This document shows positions 1-8,779 of a stretch of DNA of 64,000 bases, in pieces. Source of the DNA: Macrococcus capreoli (lineage in GTDB: Bacteria; Bacillota; Bacilli; Staphylococcales; Staphylococcaceae); NCBI RefSeq assembly GCF_025628935.1, contig NZ_JAOTIS010000001.1:124001-188000 (forward strand). The letters run 5' to 3'. Numbering within the stretch: the first letter of the stretch is position 1; the number at the start of each line of letters is the position of its first letter. The translations under genes were made by a program, and so were the position numbers. A model generated the notes under the pieces. That model was not told the origin of the DNA. It was given only the letters and a program-made list of their open reading frames with translations, and made no database searches.

Positions 1-713
1 CAATCTTAAACTTACTAGATGCACATGATGTGATTTCATTGCAACTATTAATGGATGTCACCGCGAGCAGTGAGTCTACAATACGTAGAGATTTATCAAC
101 GCTTGAAAAGGAAGGTAAACTTATTCGCGTTCATGGTGGTGCGAAAAAAATTACAGAAAAGCATCGTGATATTGCCTTTGCAATAAAGTCAACGACAAAA
201 GTAGAAGAGAAAAATGAGATGGCGAAAATTGCTGCATTACAAATTAAAGATCATGATTGTATTTATTTAGATGCAGGGAGTTCAACGCTTGCGATGATTC
301 CATATTTAATGCAACATCATATTACGGTTGTGACGAATGGTGCAACGCATGTTCCTAAACTTGTGGATAAAGGGATTGAAGTGTATATGATTGGTGGCTT
401 TATTAAGACGGATACATATGCATCTATCGGTGTACAGGCGATTGAGAACTTGAAACAATTCCGATTTGATAAAGCGTTCATGGGTGCAAATGGTATTCAT
501 GAAACATATGGTTTAACAACACCAGATATTGAAGAAGCTTATATTAAACAAATAGCAGTGAATTGTGCGCAGAAATCATATTTCTTACTCGATGATTCTA
601 AGTTTGAGGAATACACTTTCGCTAAGATTTGTGATCTTGAGCAAGATAAGACGATCATCATTACAAATAGTAAAAATGATAAAACGAAGCCATTTGAAAA
701 ATACTTGTTATAA
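1..713 (+). CDS. fruR: DeoR-family repressor of the fructose operon, 5' truncated by window edge
   Basis: The open frame is already running at the first base (frame from base 3), so the true start is upstream; the GTG at 30 is internal. The visible protein begins inside the DeoR helix-turn-helix, with recognition helix SESTIRRDL followed by the wing RVHGGA. The rest is the DeoR C-terminal effector-binding domain (YLDAGSST, MIGG). FruR repressors sense fructose-1-phosphate and control the fruK-fruA genes, which follow here; fruK begins 11 nt after this stop with an AAAGGAG ribosome site between. Function comes from family plus context; the promoter lies outside the window. Confidence 0.9.
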   Translation, partial: ILNLLDAHDVISLQLLMDVTASSESTIRRDLSTLEKEGKLIRVHGGAKKITEKHRDIAFAIKSTTKVEEKNEMAKIAALQIKDHDCIYLDAGSSTLAMIPYLMQHHITVVTNGATHVPKLVDKGIEVYMIGGFIKTDTYASIGVQAIENLKQFRFDKAFMGANGIHETYGLTTPDIEEAYIKQIAVNCAQKSYFLLDDSKFEEYTFAKICDLEQDKTIIITNSKNDKTKPFEKYLL

Positions 714-724
714 AGGAGTCGCAT

Positions 725-1645
725 ATGATTTATACAATTACTTTAAACCCATCGATTGACTATGTGATGTTTACAGACCAATTAGATTTAGGTGCATTGA
801 ATCGTGCAACAGTAACGCATAAATTTGCAGGTGGTAAAGGTATCAATGTATCACGCGTATTAAATGCATTAAGTGAAACGTCAACAGCGTTAGGATTTAT
901 TGGTGGCTTTCCTGGAGATTTCATTAAGTCTTCATTAGAAGCATCTAGTATTCATACAGACTTTATTCGTGTCGATGAAGATACACGAATTAATGTGAAG
1001 TTAAAAGGTGGCAATGAAACAGAAATAAATGCACCAGGACCGACTATTCAGGCAGCACAAATAGATGCATTACTGAACCAGATTAAAGCATTAACACAAG
1101 ATGATTTCGTCATTATTGCTGGTTCTGTACCGAAATCAATGCCGGACGATATATATGCAACGATTGCATCAATTTGTGCAACACAAAAGATTCCATTTGT
1201 CGTTGATGCGGAAAAAGAATTACTGACACAAACTTTACCGTTTCATCCTGAATTCGTTAAACCGAATAAAGTAGAACTAGAAGAAATGTTTAATGTCACG
1301 ATAAACAATGATCAGGATACGATTGCAGCAGCGCGTCAACTGATGGCACTGGGTGCAAAGAACGTGCTCGTTTCTTTAGGTGGAGAAGGTGCGATTCTCG
1401 TTACCGAAACAGATTGCTATAAAGCGGTTGTACCTAATGGGAAAGTCATAAATACAGTTGGATCAGGTGACTCAACAGTTGCCGGCATGGTTGCAGGACT
1501 TGAACAACACAAATCAATCGAAGCATGCTTTAAACAGGCAGTATCATGCGGGACAGCAACAGCTTTTACTGAAGATTTAGCAACAAGCGCACAAATCGCT
1601 GAAATTATAAATAACGTAACAATAACTAAAATAGAAGGAAAATAG
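725..1645 (+). CDS. fruK: 1-phosphofructokinase (PfkB family)
   Basis: This 306-residue cytosolic kinase phosphorylates fructose-1-phosphate, the product of the FruA transporter, to fructose-1,6-bisphosphate. PfkB signatures are visible: GGKGINVSRVL near residue 36 and the C-terminal anion-hole/catalytic motif VGSGDS with Asp249 as likely base. Length is normal for the family. An AAAGGAG site precedes the ATG. It sits between fruR and fruA with short gaps (11 and 10 nt), so it is co-transcribed. The substrate is assigned from this operon position; the PfkB family also includes tagatose-6-phosphate kinases. Confidence 0.93.
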   Translation: MIYTITLNPSIDYVMFTDQLDLGALNRATVTHKFAGGKGINVSRVLNALSETSTALGFIGGFPGDFIKSSLEASSIHTDFIRVDEDTRINVKLKGGNETEINAPGPTIQAAQIDALLNQIKALTQDDFVIIAGSVPKSMPDDIYATIASICATQKIPFVVDAEKELLTQTLPFHPEFVKPNKVELEEMFNVTINNDQDTIAAARQLMALGAKNVLVSLGGEGAILVTETDCYKAVVPNGKVINTVGSGDSTVAGMVAGLEQHKSIEACFKQAVSCGTATAFTEDLATSAQIAEIINNVTITKIEGK

Positions 1646-1655
1646 GGGTGTAATC

Positions 1656-3563
1656 ATGAGAATAACAGATTTATTAAAAGAATCTACAATTGCAATGGAT
1701 TTAACAGCAACGACAAAAGAGGGTGTCATTGATGAATTAGTGGATACATTGTTTAATGCGGGTGTATTAAACGATAAACAAGCGTATAAAGAAGCAATTC
1801 ATGCACGTGAAGCACAGAGTACTACTGGCGTAGGTGAAGGTGTAGCGATACCGCACGCGAAGACGGATGCAGTAGCAAAGCCGGCGATTGGTTTCGGGAA
1901 ATCAATTGCAGGTGTGGATTATGAATCATTAGACGGACAACCCGCAACTTTATTCTTTATGATTGCTGCACCAGCTGGTGGGGCACAAACACATTTAGAT
2001 GCATTAGCGAAATTATCAGGCATTCTAATGAATGAAGAAGTGCGTGCACAATTGTTACACGCGAAGACAGTGGAAGAAGTCATTGAAATTATTGAGCAAA
2101 ATGATGAAGTAGAAACGAAAGAAGAAGTTGTACTGGCACCGACAGGGGATGCTTCAGATGATAATTTAGTGCTAGCTGTTACTGCATGTCCTACAGGGAT
2201 TGCACATACGTATATGGCAGCAGATGCACTTAAAAATCAAGCGAAGAAAATGGGCGTACCAATTAAAGTTGAAACGAACGGTTCTGGTGGTGTTAAAAAT
2301 CGTTTAACTGATGAAGAAATTAAACGTGCGAAAGGGATTATCGTTGCAGCTGACGTGAACGTTGAAACAAATCGTTTCCATGGTAAAAATGTCATTATGG
2401 TACCTGTTGCAGATGGGATTAAACGACCAGAAGAATTAATCAATATGGCACAAGACACTTCAAGACCATTATTTGAAGCTAAAGGTGGCGCAGTGAAATC
2501 ATCTGGCAGCAAAGAGAAAAAAGGATTCTATAAACATTTAATGTCAGGTGTATCGAACATGTTGCCGTTTGTAATTGCAGGTGGTATCTTAATCGCTTTA
2601 AGTTTCTTCTGGGGAATTAAATCAGCAGATCCAAAACATGAAACGTTTAATGCATTTGCTGCATTATTGAAAAATGATATAGGTGGCAACGCGTTTACTT
2701 TAATGATTCCAATTTTAGCTGGTTTTATTGCAATGAGTATTGCTGATCGTCCAGGTTTAGCACCAGGTATGGTTGGAGGTATGATGGCGGCAAGTGGTGG
2801 TTCAGGTTTCCTTGGAGCTTTAGTTGCAGGATTTATGGCAGGTTATTTAATGTTATTACTCAAAAAATCATTTGAGTGGTTACCACAATCACTTGATGGA
2901 ATAAAACCAACACTTATTTATCCAGTATTTGGTGTATTATTTACAGGATTGTTAATGAATTTTGTTGTTAACCCACCAACAAAGTGGCTAAACGAAGCTA
3001 TGACAAATGGATTGAATGGATTAAGTGGAACAAACATTATTTTATTAGGTTTAGTATTAGGTGGTATGATGGCAATTGATATGGGTGGACCTTTTAATAA
3101 AGCTGCTTATACATTTGGTTTAGCAGCTCTAGGTGCAGGAAATAATGCTCCAATTACAGCAGCAATGATTGGTGGTATGGTTCCACCATTAGCCATTGCA
3201 TTATCAATGATTATCTTTAAAAATAAATTTACTACAGTACAACGAGGTTCAATCGTTTCTAATATTGCCATGGGTCTATCATTCATTACAGAAGGAGCAA
3301 TTCCATTCGCAGCAGCTGATCCAGCACGCGTTATTCCGTCAATGATCGCAGGTAGTGCAACAGCAGGTGCTTTAGCGATGGCATTTGGTTGTCGCGTACC
3401 AGCGCCACATGGTGGTATCTTCGTCGTTGGATTAGATAAAGGTCACTGGCCAATGTTCTTACTTGCATTAGCGATTGGTGTAGTTGTATCAGCAGTAATT
3501 TATGGTTTACTTAAGAAGAAACCAACTGAAGCAGAGCTTTCAGAAGAAGCTGAATTAGCATAA
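1656..3563 (+). CDS. fruA: PTS fructose transporter, fused IIABC
   Basis: This 635-residue phosphotransferase permease imports fructose and phosphorylates it at C1. Domain order is IIA (about 1-145, phospho-His67 in VAIPHAKTD), IIB (about 170-265, phospho-Cys178 in TACPTGIAHT) and a hydrophobic IIC domain (about 290-620). All three domains are intact. The ATG follows a GGGGTG ribosome site 10 nt after fruK, making a fruR-fruK-fruA operon that ends at the terminator near 3590. Confidence 0.95.
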   Translation: MRITDLLKESTIAMDLTATTKEGVIDELVDTLFNAGVLNDKQAYKEAIHAREAQSTTGVGEGVAIPHAKTDAVAKPAIGFGKSIAGVDYESLDGQPATLFFMIAAPAGGAQTHLDALAKLSGILMNEEVRAQLLHAKTVEEVIEIIEQNDEVETKEEVVLAPTGDASDDNLVLAVTACPTGIAHTYMAADALKNQAKKMGVPIKVETNGSGGVKNRLTDEEIKRAKGIIVAADVNVETNRFHGKNVIMVPVADGIKRPEELINMAQDTSRPLFEAKGGAVKSSGSKEKKGFYKHLMSGVSNMLPFVIAGGILIALSFFWGIKSADPKHETFNAFAALLKNDIGGNAFTLMIPILAGFIAMSIADRPGLAPGMVGGMMAASGGSGFLGALVAGFMAGYLMLLLKKSFEWLPQSLDGIKPTLIYPVFGVLFTGLLMNFVVNPPTKWLNEAMTNGLNGLSGTNIILLGLVLGGMMAIDMGGPFNKAAYTFGLAALGAGNNAPITAAMIGGMVPPLAIALSMIIFKNKFTTVQRGSIVSNIAMGLSFITEGAIPFAAADPARVIPSMIAGSATAGALAMAFGCRVPAPHGGIFVVGLDKGHWPMFLLALAIGVVVSAVIYGLLKKKPTEAELSEEAELA

Positions 3564-3589
3564 TTCTATCGTATATCAGTAGATTTAAA

Positions 3590-3623
3590 AGAAGGTATGA
3601 TTCATGTCATATCTTCTTTTTTT
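3590..3623 (+). terminator. Terminator of the fru operon
   Basis: An 11-bp stem (AGAAGGTATGA / TCATATCTTCT, one G-U pair) is followed directly by a T-run. Confidence 0.85.
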
Positions 3624-3906
3624 ATGCGTATATAGTTTGATTTGCGATTACTCGTATGGGTGAGCGATAAACACTAGTTATCGCTTACTTGCATGCCTAA
3701 TAACAACATAGAAACATCCGCTTAAAATATAAATGTCTTTTTTATGTCCGCATAATAAAATATTTCTCGGGAAATTGTACTTTCATGCAAGTTGAATATA
3801 ACTATTTTATGGTATAATATTTTGAAATTAGGGTATATACATTACTGTATATTAAAATAAAATAAATACTTAAAAATGAAGTTTACGAGCAATATTAAAA
3901 GAACGG
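3624..3906. other. Intergenic region with an inverted repeat and a promoter
   Basis: No gene is visible here. A 10-bp inverted repeat with a 7-nt loop lies at 3661-3687 (TGAGCGATAA / TTATCGCTTA) but has no T-run, so it is not a typical terminator. The 3' part carries the promoter listed separately, followed by a 6-bp inverted repeat ATATAC-N6-GTATAT (3835-3852) that could be an operator. The rest is AT-rich sequence without recognisable signals. Confidence 0.5.
3792..3818 (+). promoter_or_regulatory. Probable extended -10 promoter of the hydrolase gene
   Basis: TGGTATAAT (3810-3818) has a TG-N extension. A TTGAAT at 3792-3797 lies 15 nt upstream, a short spacing. An ATATAC/GTATAT inverted repeat sits just downstream. 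Confidence 0.5.
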
Positions 3907-3915
3907 ATGATTATT

Positions 3916-4692
3916 ATGTTATATTATAAAACTTATTTAAAAGATGAAAATGCACCATGGATTACCTTTATTCATGGAGCTGGTGGGAGTTCGACAATTT
4001 GGTTTAAACAGATTCGTTATTTCCGAAAAGATTTCAACATACTACTTGTTGATTTAAGAGGACATGGGAAATCGACAGAGGTTATCTGGAAGAAAGATGA
4101 TTCATTTAAGACACTTGCTGCTGAAGTCATTGAAGTATTAGATGAACTTCATATTGAGAAGACACATATTATAGGTATGAGTTTAGGGACGATTGTATCT
4201 CAAACTATCGCCAATCGATATCCAGAGCGTGTAACATCACTTGTATTAGGTGGTGCGATTATTTCTCTGGACATTCGCACAAAATTTTTATTAATGATAG
4301 GGCGTTTGACGAAGAATTTCATTCCATTCATGTTGTTATATAAACTATTTGCATGGATTATTATGCCGAAGAAAGCACATGAAGAGTCACGTCTTGCGTT
4401 TATCAATGAAGCGAAGAAGATGAGTCAAAAGCAGTTTGTAAAGTGGTTTAGTTTAACGAAATTGATTAATCCTTATTTAAGTCATTTGCAAGTTGCGACG
4501 AAGACAATTCCGACTTTATTTATTATGGGGGAAGAGGACTATTTGTTTATTCCACCTGTTGAGAAAGTTGTGAAAGAGAATGGGAACTTTAGCCTTGAAG
4601 TGATTAAAGATTCTGGTCATGTTTGTAATATTGATCAGCCAGATCGATTTAATGATTTGAGTAAGGCATTTATTAGCGTTCATTCTGTATAA
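3916..4692 (+). CDS. Alpha/beta-fold hydrolase
   Basis: This is a single-domain alpha/beta hydrolase of about 258 residues, probably cytosolic, with no signal peptide. Visible elements, numbered from the upstream ATG at 3907, are the oxyanion HGAGG motif, nucleophile elbow GMSLG (Ser92), probable acid Asp211 (GEED) and catalytic His238 (DSGHVC). The whole triad is therefore present, but the family is too broad to name a substrate. The start is uncertain: the frame opens at 3907, while 3916 is better spaced from a weak purine-rich site. It is monocistronic, with its own promoter and terminator. In S. aureus, as I recall, nagA occupies this interval between fruA and mpfA. Confidence 0.75.
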   Translation: MLYYKTYLKDENAPWITFIHGAGGSSTIWFKQIRYFRKDFNILLVDLRGHGKSTEVIWKKDDSFKTLAAEVIEVLDELHIEKTHIIGMSLGTIVSQTIANRYPERVTSLVLGGAIISLDIRTKFLLMIGRLTKNFIPFMLLYKLFAWIIMPKKAHEESRLAFINEAKKMSQKQFVKWFSLTKLINPYLSHLQVATKTIPTLFIMGEEDYLFIPPVEKVVKENGNFSLEVIKDSGHVCNIDQPDRFNDLSKAFISVHSV

Positions 4693-4697
4693 GTATT

Positions 4698-4748
4698 AAA
4701 ACCTTTAAAGACATGTATAATATACTAGTTTTTAAAGGTTTTTTTTAT
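4698..4748 (+). terminator. Terminator after the hydrolase gene
   Basis: A 12-bp perfect stem AAAACCTTTAAA / TTTAAAGGTTTT continues into a T-run. Confidence 0.85.
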
Positions 4749-4804
4749 AAATATATGTATATTATAAACAGTTATTCTACTTTTTATAGGAATGAGGTTG
4801 AAAT

Positions 4805-5575
4805 ATGTTAATACATAATAAGAAGATACTTCTGATGAGTGGGCTATTGGTGATGTTAATATCAGGATGTTCAACTGACTCAAATCAAAAAGAGAAAGAT
4901 GAAGGAAATATTGAGCAAAAGGTTGAACAACATTTTGAGAAACATCTATCAGTATTTCCGACTAAAAACATTGAAGATTTTTACGATAAAGAAGGATTCC
5001 GTGATGATCAGTTTGAAAAGAACGATAAAGGTATGTGGGTGTTAATATCAGACATAACCAAGGAAACCCCTGATTATAACGTATTACAAGTAGAAGGTGT
5101 AGTTCTGTACATGTATAGAAATAAAAAAGAAGTGAGTGGATTCTATCATATTGATGAATTTAATGATAATCCTGGTCATAAAAGAAAAAAATATGCAATA
5201 AAAATTCTAAATAACAAACTAGTGTTGAGTGAAGCAGCACCGAATGATATTAGAAAAAAAGTAGAAAAATTTAGGTTTCTAGTGCAGGATGAAAAAATTG
5301 TTTTATTATCTAAATTTGAAAGAGTTAATACTCATTATAACGGGAATGTGCCTTCGTATAATTCAGAATATAAGTTAGAAAAAATGCATCCTATAAATAA
5401 ATGGATTCAAAAACAATACAATATCAACCCGAAAGCAGCCAGAATATATTTAGATGGTATGGGGGACTTAGATGGAAATAGTGTAGGATATGTAAGATTT
5501 CATGTAAATTACAATAACCCAGATAAGCCAATGTTAAGGTTTAGAGAAAGTGTTTCATACCAACCAACGAAATAG
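4805..5575 (+). CDS. Tandem-type lipoprotein (DUF576), TilA-like immunity protein, copy 1
   Basis: A 256-residue lipoprotein with signal peptide and lipobox LISGC, so Cys22 is the predicted lipidation site. The body matches the staphylococcal tandem lipoprotein family: FYDKEGFRDDQF, KNDKGMWVLISD, the GNVPSYNSEYKL block, and a GMGDLDGNSVGYV segment followed by a C-terminal SYQPTK. In S. aureus, members of this family (TilA) protect against the T7SS lipase TslA. The gene two positions downstream encodes a TslA-like lipase, so an immunity role is inferred. A GAGGTTG site sits before the ATG. The ends are nearly identical to copy 2 while the centre (about residues 85-165) differs. Confidence 0.85.
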   Translation: MLIHNKKILLMSGLLVMLISGCSTDSNQKEKDEGNIEQKVEQHFEKHLSVFPTKNIEDFYDKEGFRDDQFEKNDKGMWVLISDITKETPDYNVLQVEGVVLYMYRNKKEVSGFYHIDEFNDNPGHKRKKYAIKILNNKLVLSEAAPNDIRKKVEKFRFLVQDEKIVLLSKFERVNTHYNGNVPSYNSEYKLEKMHPINKWIQKQYNINPKAARIYLDGMGDLDGNSVGYVRFHVNYNNPDKPMLRFRESVSYQPTK

Positions 5576-5719
5576 GATTTTGTGAGGACATTTTTTTGAA
5601 TATCAAATTCATAAAATTGAAAATTGGAAAAAATATATTGTTATGACTTTTTATTTCGAATAATTAATTTTAAAATATAAATAAAGTATTTTCCAAAATT
5701 ACTAGAAACGAGGTTTTTA

Positions 5720-6493
5720 ATGATGTTCCAAATAAAAAAATTAATGATAATGGGGGTTATGACAACAATGATAATTTCAGGATGCTCATCTGACTCAAAT
5801 CAAAAAGAAAAAGGTGAAAGCAATATTGAGCAAAAGGTTGAACAACATTTTGAAAAACATCTATCAGTATATCCAACTAAAAACATAGAAGATTTTTACG
5901 ATAAAGAAGGATTCCGTGACGATCAGTTTGAAAAGAACGATAAAGGTATGTGGGTGTTAATATCAGACATAGCACACGAGACAAAGGATAAAGAAGTAAT
6001 GCATGTTGAAGGCATAGCTTTGTATATATATAGGAATACAAAAGAAATTAAAGGATACTATTTTATTAATGAAATTAATAATAATCTAGAAAATTCAGAA
6101 TCACAATATCCACTTACAGTAAAGAATAACAAATTATTGTTAACTAAGATTGCACCTGCAGAAATAAAAAATAAAATTGATAAATTTAGATTCCTGGTAC
6201 AGGATGAAAAAATAGGATCTTTATCTAAATTTGAAAGAGTTAATACTCATTATAACGGGAATGTGCCTTCGTATAACTCAGAATATAAGTTAGAAAAAAT
6301 GCATCCTATAAATAAATGGATTCAAAATCAATATAATATTAATCAAAAACAAGCCAAATTATATTTAAATGGAATGGGTGACTTAAATGGTAATAGTGTT
6401 GGCTATGTAAAATTTAATGTACATTACAATAACTTAAATGAACCAATGTTAAGGTTTAGAGAAAGTATTTCTTACCAACCAACGAAGGAATGA
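5720..6493 (+). CDS. Tandem-type lipoprotein (DUF576), TilA-like immunity protein, copy 2
   Basis: A 257-residue paralogue of the preceding lipoprotein, with lipobox IISGC and the same family blocks. The start may be either of two adjacent ATGs (5720 or 5723) behind GAGG. Its last codon overlaps the longest frame of the lipase gene by an ATGA, so the pair is probably translationally linked. That tight link to the toxin gene makes this copy the better candidate for the dedicated immunity protein. The 5' third and the C-terminal SKFERVN-to-KWIQ block are almost the same as copy 1 at DNA level; the middle third is diverged. Confidence 0.85.
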   Translation: MMFQIKKLMIMGVMTTMIISGCSSDSNQKEKGESNIEQKVEQHFEKHLSVYPTKNIEDFYDKEGFRDDQFEKNDKGMWVLISDIAHETKDKEVMHVEGIALYIYRNTKEIKGYYFINEINNNLENSESQYPLTVKNNKLLLTKIAPAEIKNKIDKFRFLVQDEKIGSLSKFERVNTHYNGNVPSYNSEYKLEKMHPINKWIQNQYNINQKQAKLYLNGMGDLNGNSVGYVKFNVHYNNLNEPMLRFRESISYQPTKE

Positions 6494-6498
6494 TAGAA

Positions 6499-7893
6499 AT
6501 GGAAAATATAAATATTAATAAAGAAATAAATGTGAATAGTGAAAGTACTAGTACAGTTTCATCAGTTAGTTATGATGTCGAAAATTATCTTTACTCAAAT
6601 CCAAATAATAATAAAAAAACTTTGTCAGAAAGTTTTTTGGATTTAGAAAGAGAAAATAAGTTCCCCCAAAACCTCGAATTCATCGATGCTTTCTTAGACA
6701 AAGACCATAGTATGAGTGCGTCAGCTTTTCTTGATAAGAATACAGGCAAAGTAATTGTAGGATTTAGTGGTACAAATTTTGGGTCAGGAACGTTGCATGG
6801 TTTACAAGATGTTTTAGCTGACAAAAATATAGGGACGAACATTAAAAGTGCTTATCACCCTCACAACAGAAATATGCAAAATTTTATAGACGGCATCAAA
6901 AAAAATTATCAAATTAGCACATTTACTGGTCATTCACTAGGCGGTCATAATGCAGTGATATTTGGGCTTAGAAATCACATTGATGACATCGTCGTATATA
7001 ACTCAGCGCCGATTTATAACAATGCAACTTTATTACTTCCATTTGATATCATAACTACCGATGAACATCATTTAAATTTAAATCAAAAAAGTGAAGACGA
7101 AAAATTAAAAGTGATGCGAGAGGAAATGGTTTCTTACATCCCTTTTGTTTATCGTACATTAAACAAAATTGAGTATTTAAAAATACAGAAAGATTATGTT
7201 ACCTATAACGGCAAAATCACATGGTTCGTTTCAGACAAAGATGAACTTAATATGGTGAATCAATTTACATTTAGTAAGTATATGGGTAAAAAAATTGTAA
7301 TACCAAATGGTAAGGGACATAGTATGTCTTACTTTTTAGAAAATGATGCCCAATCAATCATCAAGAATAGTAGAGTAAACTATAAGGAAGTAAATTATCA
7401 ATTTAGCAGTATAAAAAAATACATAAATCATTCTAGCAAAGCATTAAAAAATATTTTAAACTTGGCTGTTCAAATTCAAAGTACAAACGGACATTTATCA
7501 AGTCAACAAAAAATAGTGTTAGAAAAAATATCTTCACTTGTCATTCTTGAGGATTATCGCTCAATCACTTCGGAGATGATTTCTGTTTACAAAGCAGAAT
7601 ATGACGAGAGTAAAGAAAAATTTAAGGTATTATGGGAAAATGGCATTTATAGTGCTGAACTATTAGGTGATGAGCTTTCGGAAAGCGAACGTTATTCTGC
7701 TTTAGCTGATGGTGGAGTGACAAAGGAAATATTTATTGATAGACCGTTCGATAATATTGATGAAAAAATGAATAAACTTCATCAATTTGAAAAAGAATGT
7801 AATACCTTAATTGATAAAATAAAGCATAGTATCGAAAAATTAATTGAAAAAGATGATGAGTTATCTTCGTTATTTGGGGTGTATATAAATTGA
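6499..7893 (+). CDS. TslA-like T7SS lipase toxin (N-terminal lipase, C-terminal targeting domain)
   Basis: About 464 residues with no signal peptide. The N-terminal part is a class 3-type lipase: an oxyanion-region GFSGTN motif, nucleophile elbow GHSLGG (Ser149 counted from the ATG at 6490) and candidate acid/base Asp249 or Asp251 (SDKDEL) and His277 (GKGHSM). From about residue 300 to the end the sequence is charged and helical, like an LXG-type export domain placed at the C terminus. This reversed order is that of S. aureus TslA, a T7SS phospholipase toxin. The start at 6499 is preferred because AAGGA lies 9 nt upstream; the ATG at 6490 overlaps that site. Neighbours (lipoproteins before, two small helical proteins after) match the tsl module. 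Function is inferred from architecture and context. Confidence 0.8.
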   Translation: MENININKEINVNSESTSTVSSVSYDVENYLYSNPNNNKKTLSESFLDLERENKFPQNLEFIDAFLDKDHSMSASAFLDKNTGKVIVGFSGTNFGSGTLHGLQDVLADKNIGTNIKSAYHPHNRNMQNFIDGIKKNYQISTFTGHSLGGHNAVIFGLRNHIDDIVVYNSAPIYNNATLLLPFDIITTDEHHLNLNQKSEDEKLKVMREEMVSYIPFVYRTLNKIEYLKIQKDYVTYNGKITWFVSDKDELNMVNQFTFSKYMGKKIVIPNGKGHSMSYFLENDAQSIIKNSRVNYKEVNYQFSSIKKYINHSSKALKNILNLAVQIQSTNGHLSSQQKIVLEKISSLVILEDYRSITSEMISVYKAEYDESKEKFKVLWENGIYSAELLGDELSESERYSALADGGVTKEIFIDRPFDNIDEKMNKLHQFEKECNTLIDKIKHSIEKLIEKDDELSSLFGVYIN

Positions 7894-8240
7894 ATTATCA
7901 AACTCAATACAAAATAGAGCAATTAGAAGATGAACATAAATTAGAAATAAAAAAATTACAGGATGAAATTGATTGGTTATTTGAGCAGAAACGACGTATC
8001 GTAAGAGAGAACCAACAAACATACGATAAAGCGCAATATTTACGTTCAAAAAATTTATTACATTCAGAGTGTCAAAACAAATTAATAAATATTCTTGATG
8101 AATATAAAAATGAAAGTGACTATGTACTAAATGCCAGAATAAATGAATTGGAATGGAAAATAGAAGATTGTAAAAGTGATTTCAGAAGAAAGTACGATCA
8201 ATTGTTGGAGGAGGATTACTATGCACAGTCTATTGAGTGA
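7890..8240 (+). CDS. Small coiled-coil protein, TlaA1-like T7SS targeting partner
   Basis: A 116-residue, highly charged, helix-rich protein with no signal peptide or membrane segment; heptad-like spacing suggests a coiled coil over most of its length. It starts at TTG 7890, overlapping the toxin stop (TTGA), with GGGGTG 8 nt upstream. In S. aureus, TslA needs two small WXG100-like partners (TlaA1, TlaA2) encoded beside it for secretion; size, position and helical character agree with this. I see no strong sequence motif, so the assignment is by context. Confidence 0.6.
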   Translation: MNYQTQYKIEQLEDEHKLEIKKLQDEIDWLFEQKRRIVRENQQTYDKAQYLRSKNLLHSECQNKLINILDEYKNESDYVLNARINELEWKIEDCKSDFRRKYDQLLEEDYYAQSIE

Positions 8241-8478
8241 ATTAAAGAAGAATCAACAAAAAAATATCATAATAAACTTAGTGTGTGAAAATCAAATGTA
8301 TAATTTAAATAAATTATTATTTAGTGTACAAACTTTTGAAAATAAAAAATCAGATGAATTTATAAACGATACAAAAAAGTTTATTTCGAATTTTGAAGAT
8401 AAGTCAGAAGGTAAATGGGTGCATAGCGCCATAAATGATGTTGAAAATCTAATGCATAAATTCGAAGCAATATTCTAA
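8221..8478 (+). CDS. Small helical protein, TlaA2-like T7SS targeting partner
   Basis: An 85-residue helical protein (begins MHSLLSELKKNQ, ends KFEAIF). The ATG at 8221 is chosen because a very strong GGAGGAGG lies about 7 nt upstream; a longer GTG frame from 8176 lacks such a site. It overlaps the preceding gene by 20 nt, so the three genes form one translationally coupled unit. Length is near WXG100 size, with a single Trp in KWVHSA. By analogy with the S. aureus tsl locus it would be the second export partner of the lipase. No terminator is obvious after it. Confidence 0.55.
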   Translation: MHSLLSELKKNQQKNIIINLVCENQMYNLNKLLFSVQTFENKKSDEFINDTKKFISNFEDKSEGKWVHSAINDVENLMHKFEAIF

Positions 8479-8779
8479 TTTGAAAATATATCATAACAAA
8501 ATAGTAGATGCAAAATAATATTCTTTCGTATATCCTCTCACGTTTAATCCAATGATTCTCTATTCCAAATTTATAATATTTAAATACACTGTAATATTAA
8601 TACACGCAAATTTATGATAAAATATTTATTAATCTACCGAGGAGGTGACTACTGTTGGGAAGGTCATAAATTGTACTTATATTCATTTAAACTTTAAATT
8701 TAACGAAACAATAATCAAGTGTGACTTACGTAGTCACCAAACATATTCCGGAGGTGAATCCCTAGTAATAGGGAATTAA
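8479..8779. other. Intergenic region: structured mpfA leader with small open frames
   Basis: The first half is featureless AT-rich DNA. From about 8640 the sequence is structured: GGTGACTAC (8644-8652) is perfectly complementary to GTAGTCACC (8730-8738), while GTGACT (8721-8726) can instead pair with AGTCAC (8732-8737). A strong GGAGG at 8641-8645 sits 9 nt before TTG 8655, which opens only a 4-codon frame. A 44-codon frame from GTG 8645 stops at 8777-8779, directly before the mpfA start and in the same frame. None of these is called as a gene. Confidence 0.5.

Noticed and set aside
3661-3687. 10-bp inverted repeat as a second fru terminator
   Set aside because: No T-run follows on either side and a good terminator already lies at 3590; it is left as an unexplained inverted repeat.
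8645-8779. 44-codon frame from GTG ending directly before mpfA
   Set aside because: Its start codon overlaps the only SD-like sequence, and the region is better explained as a structured leader. Kept only as part of a finding.
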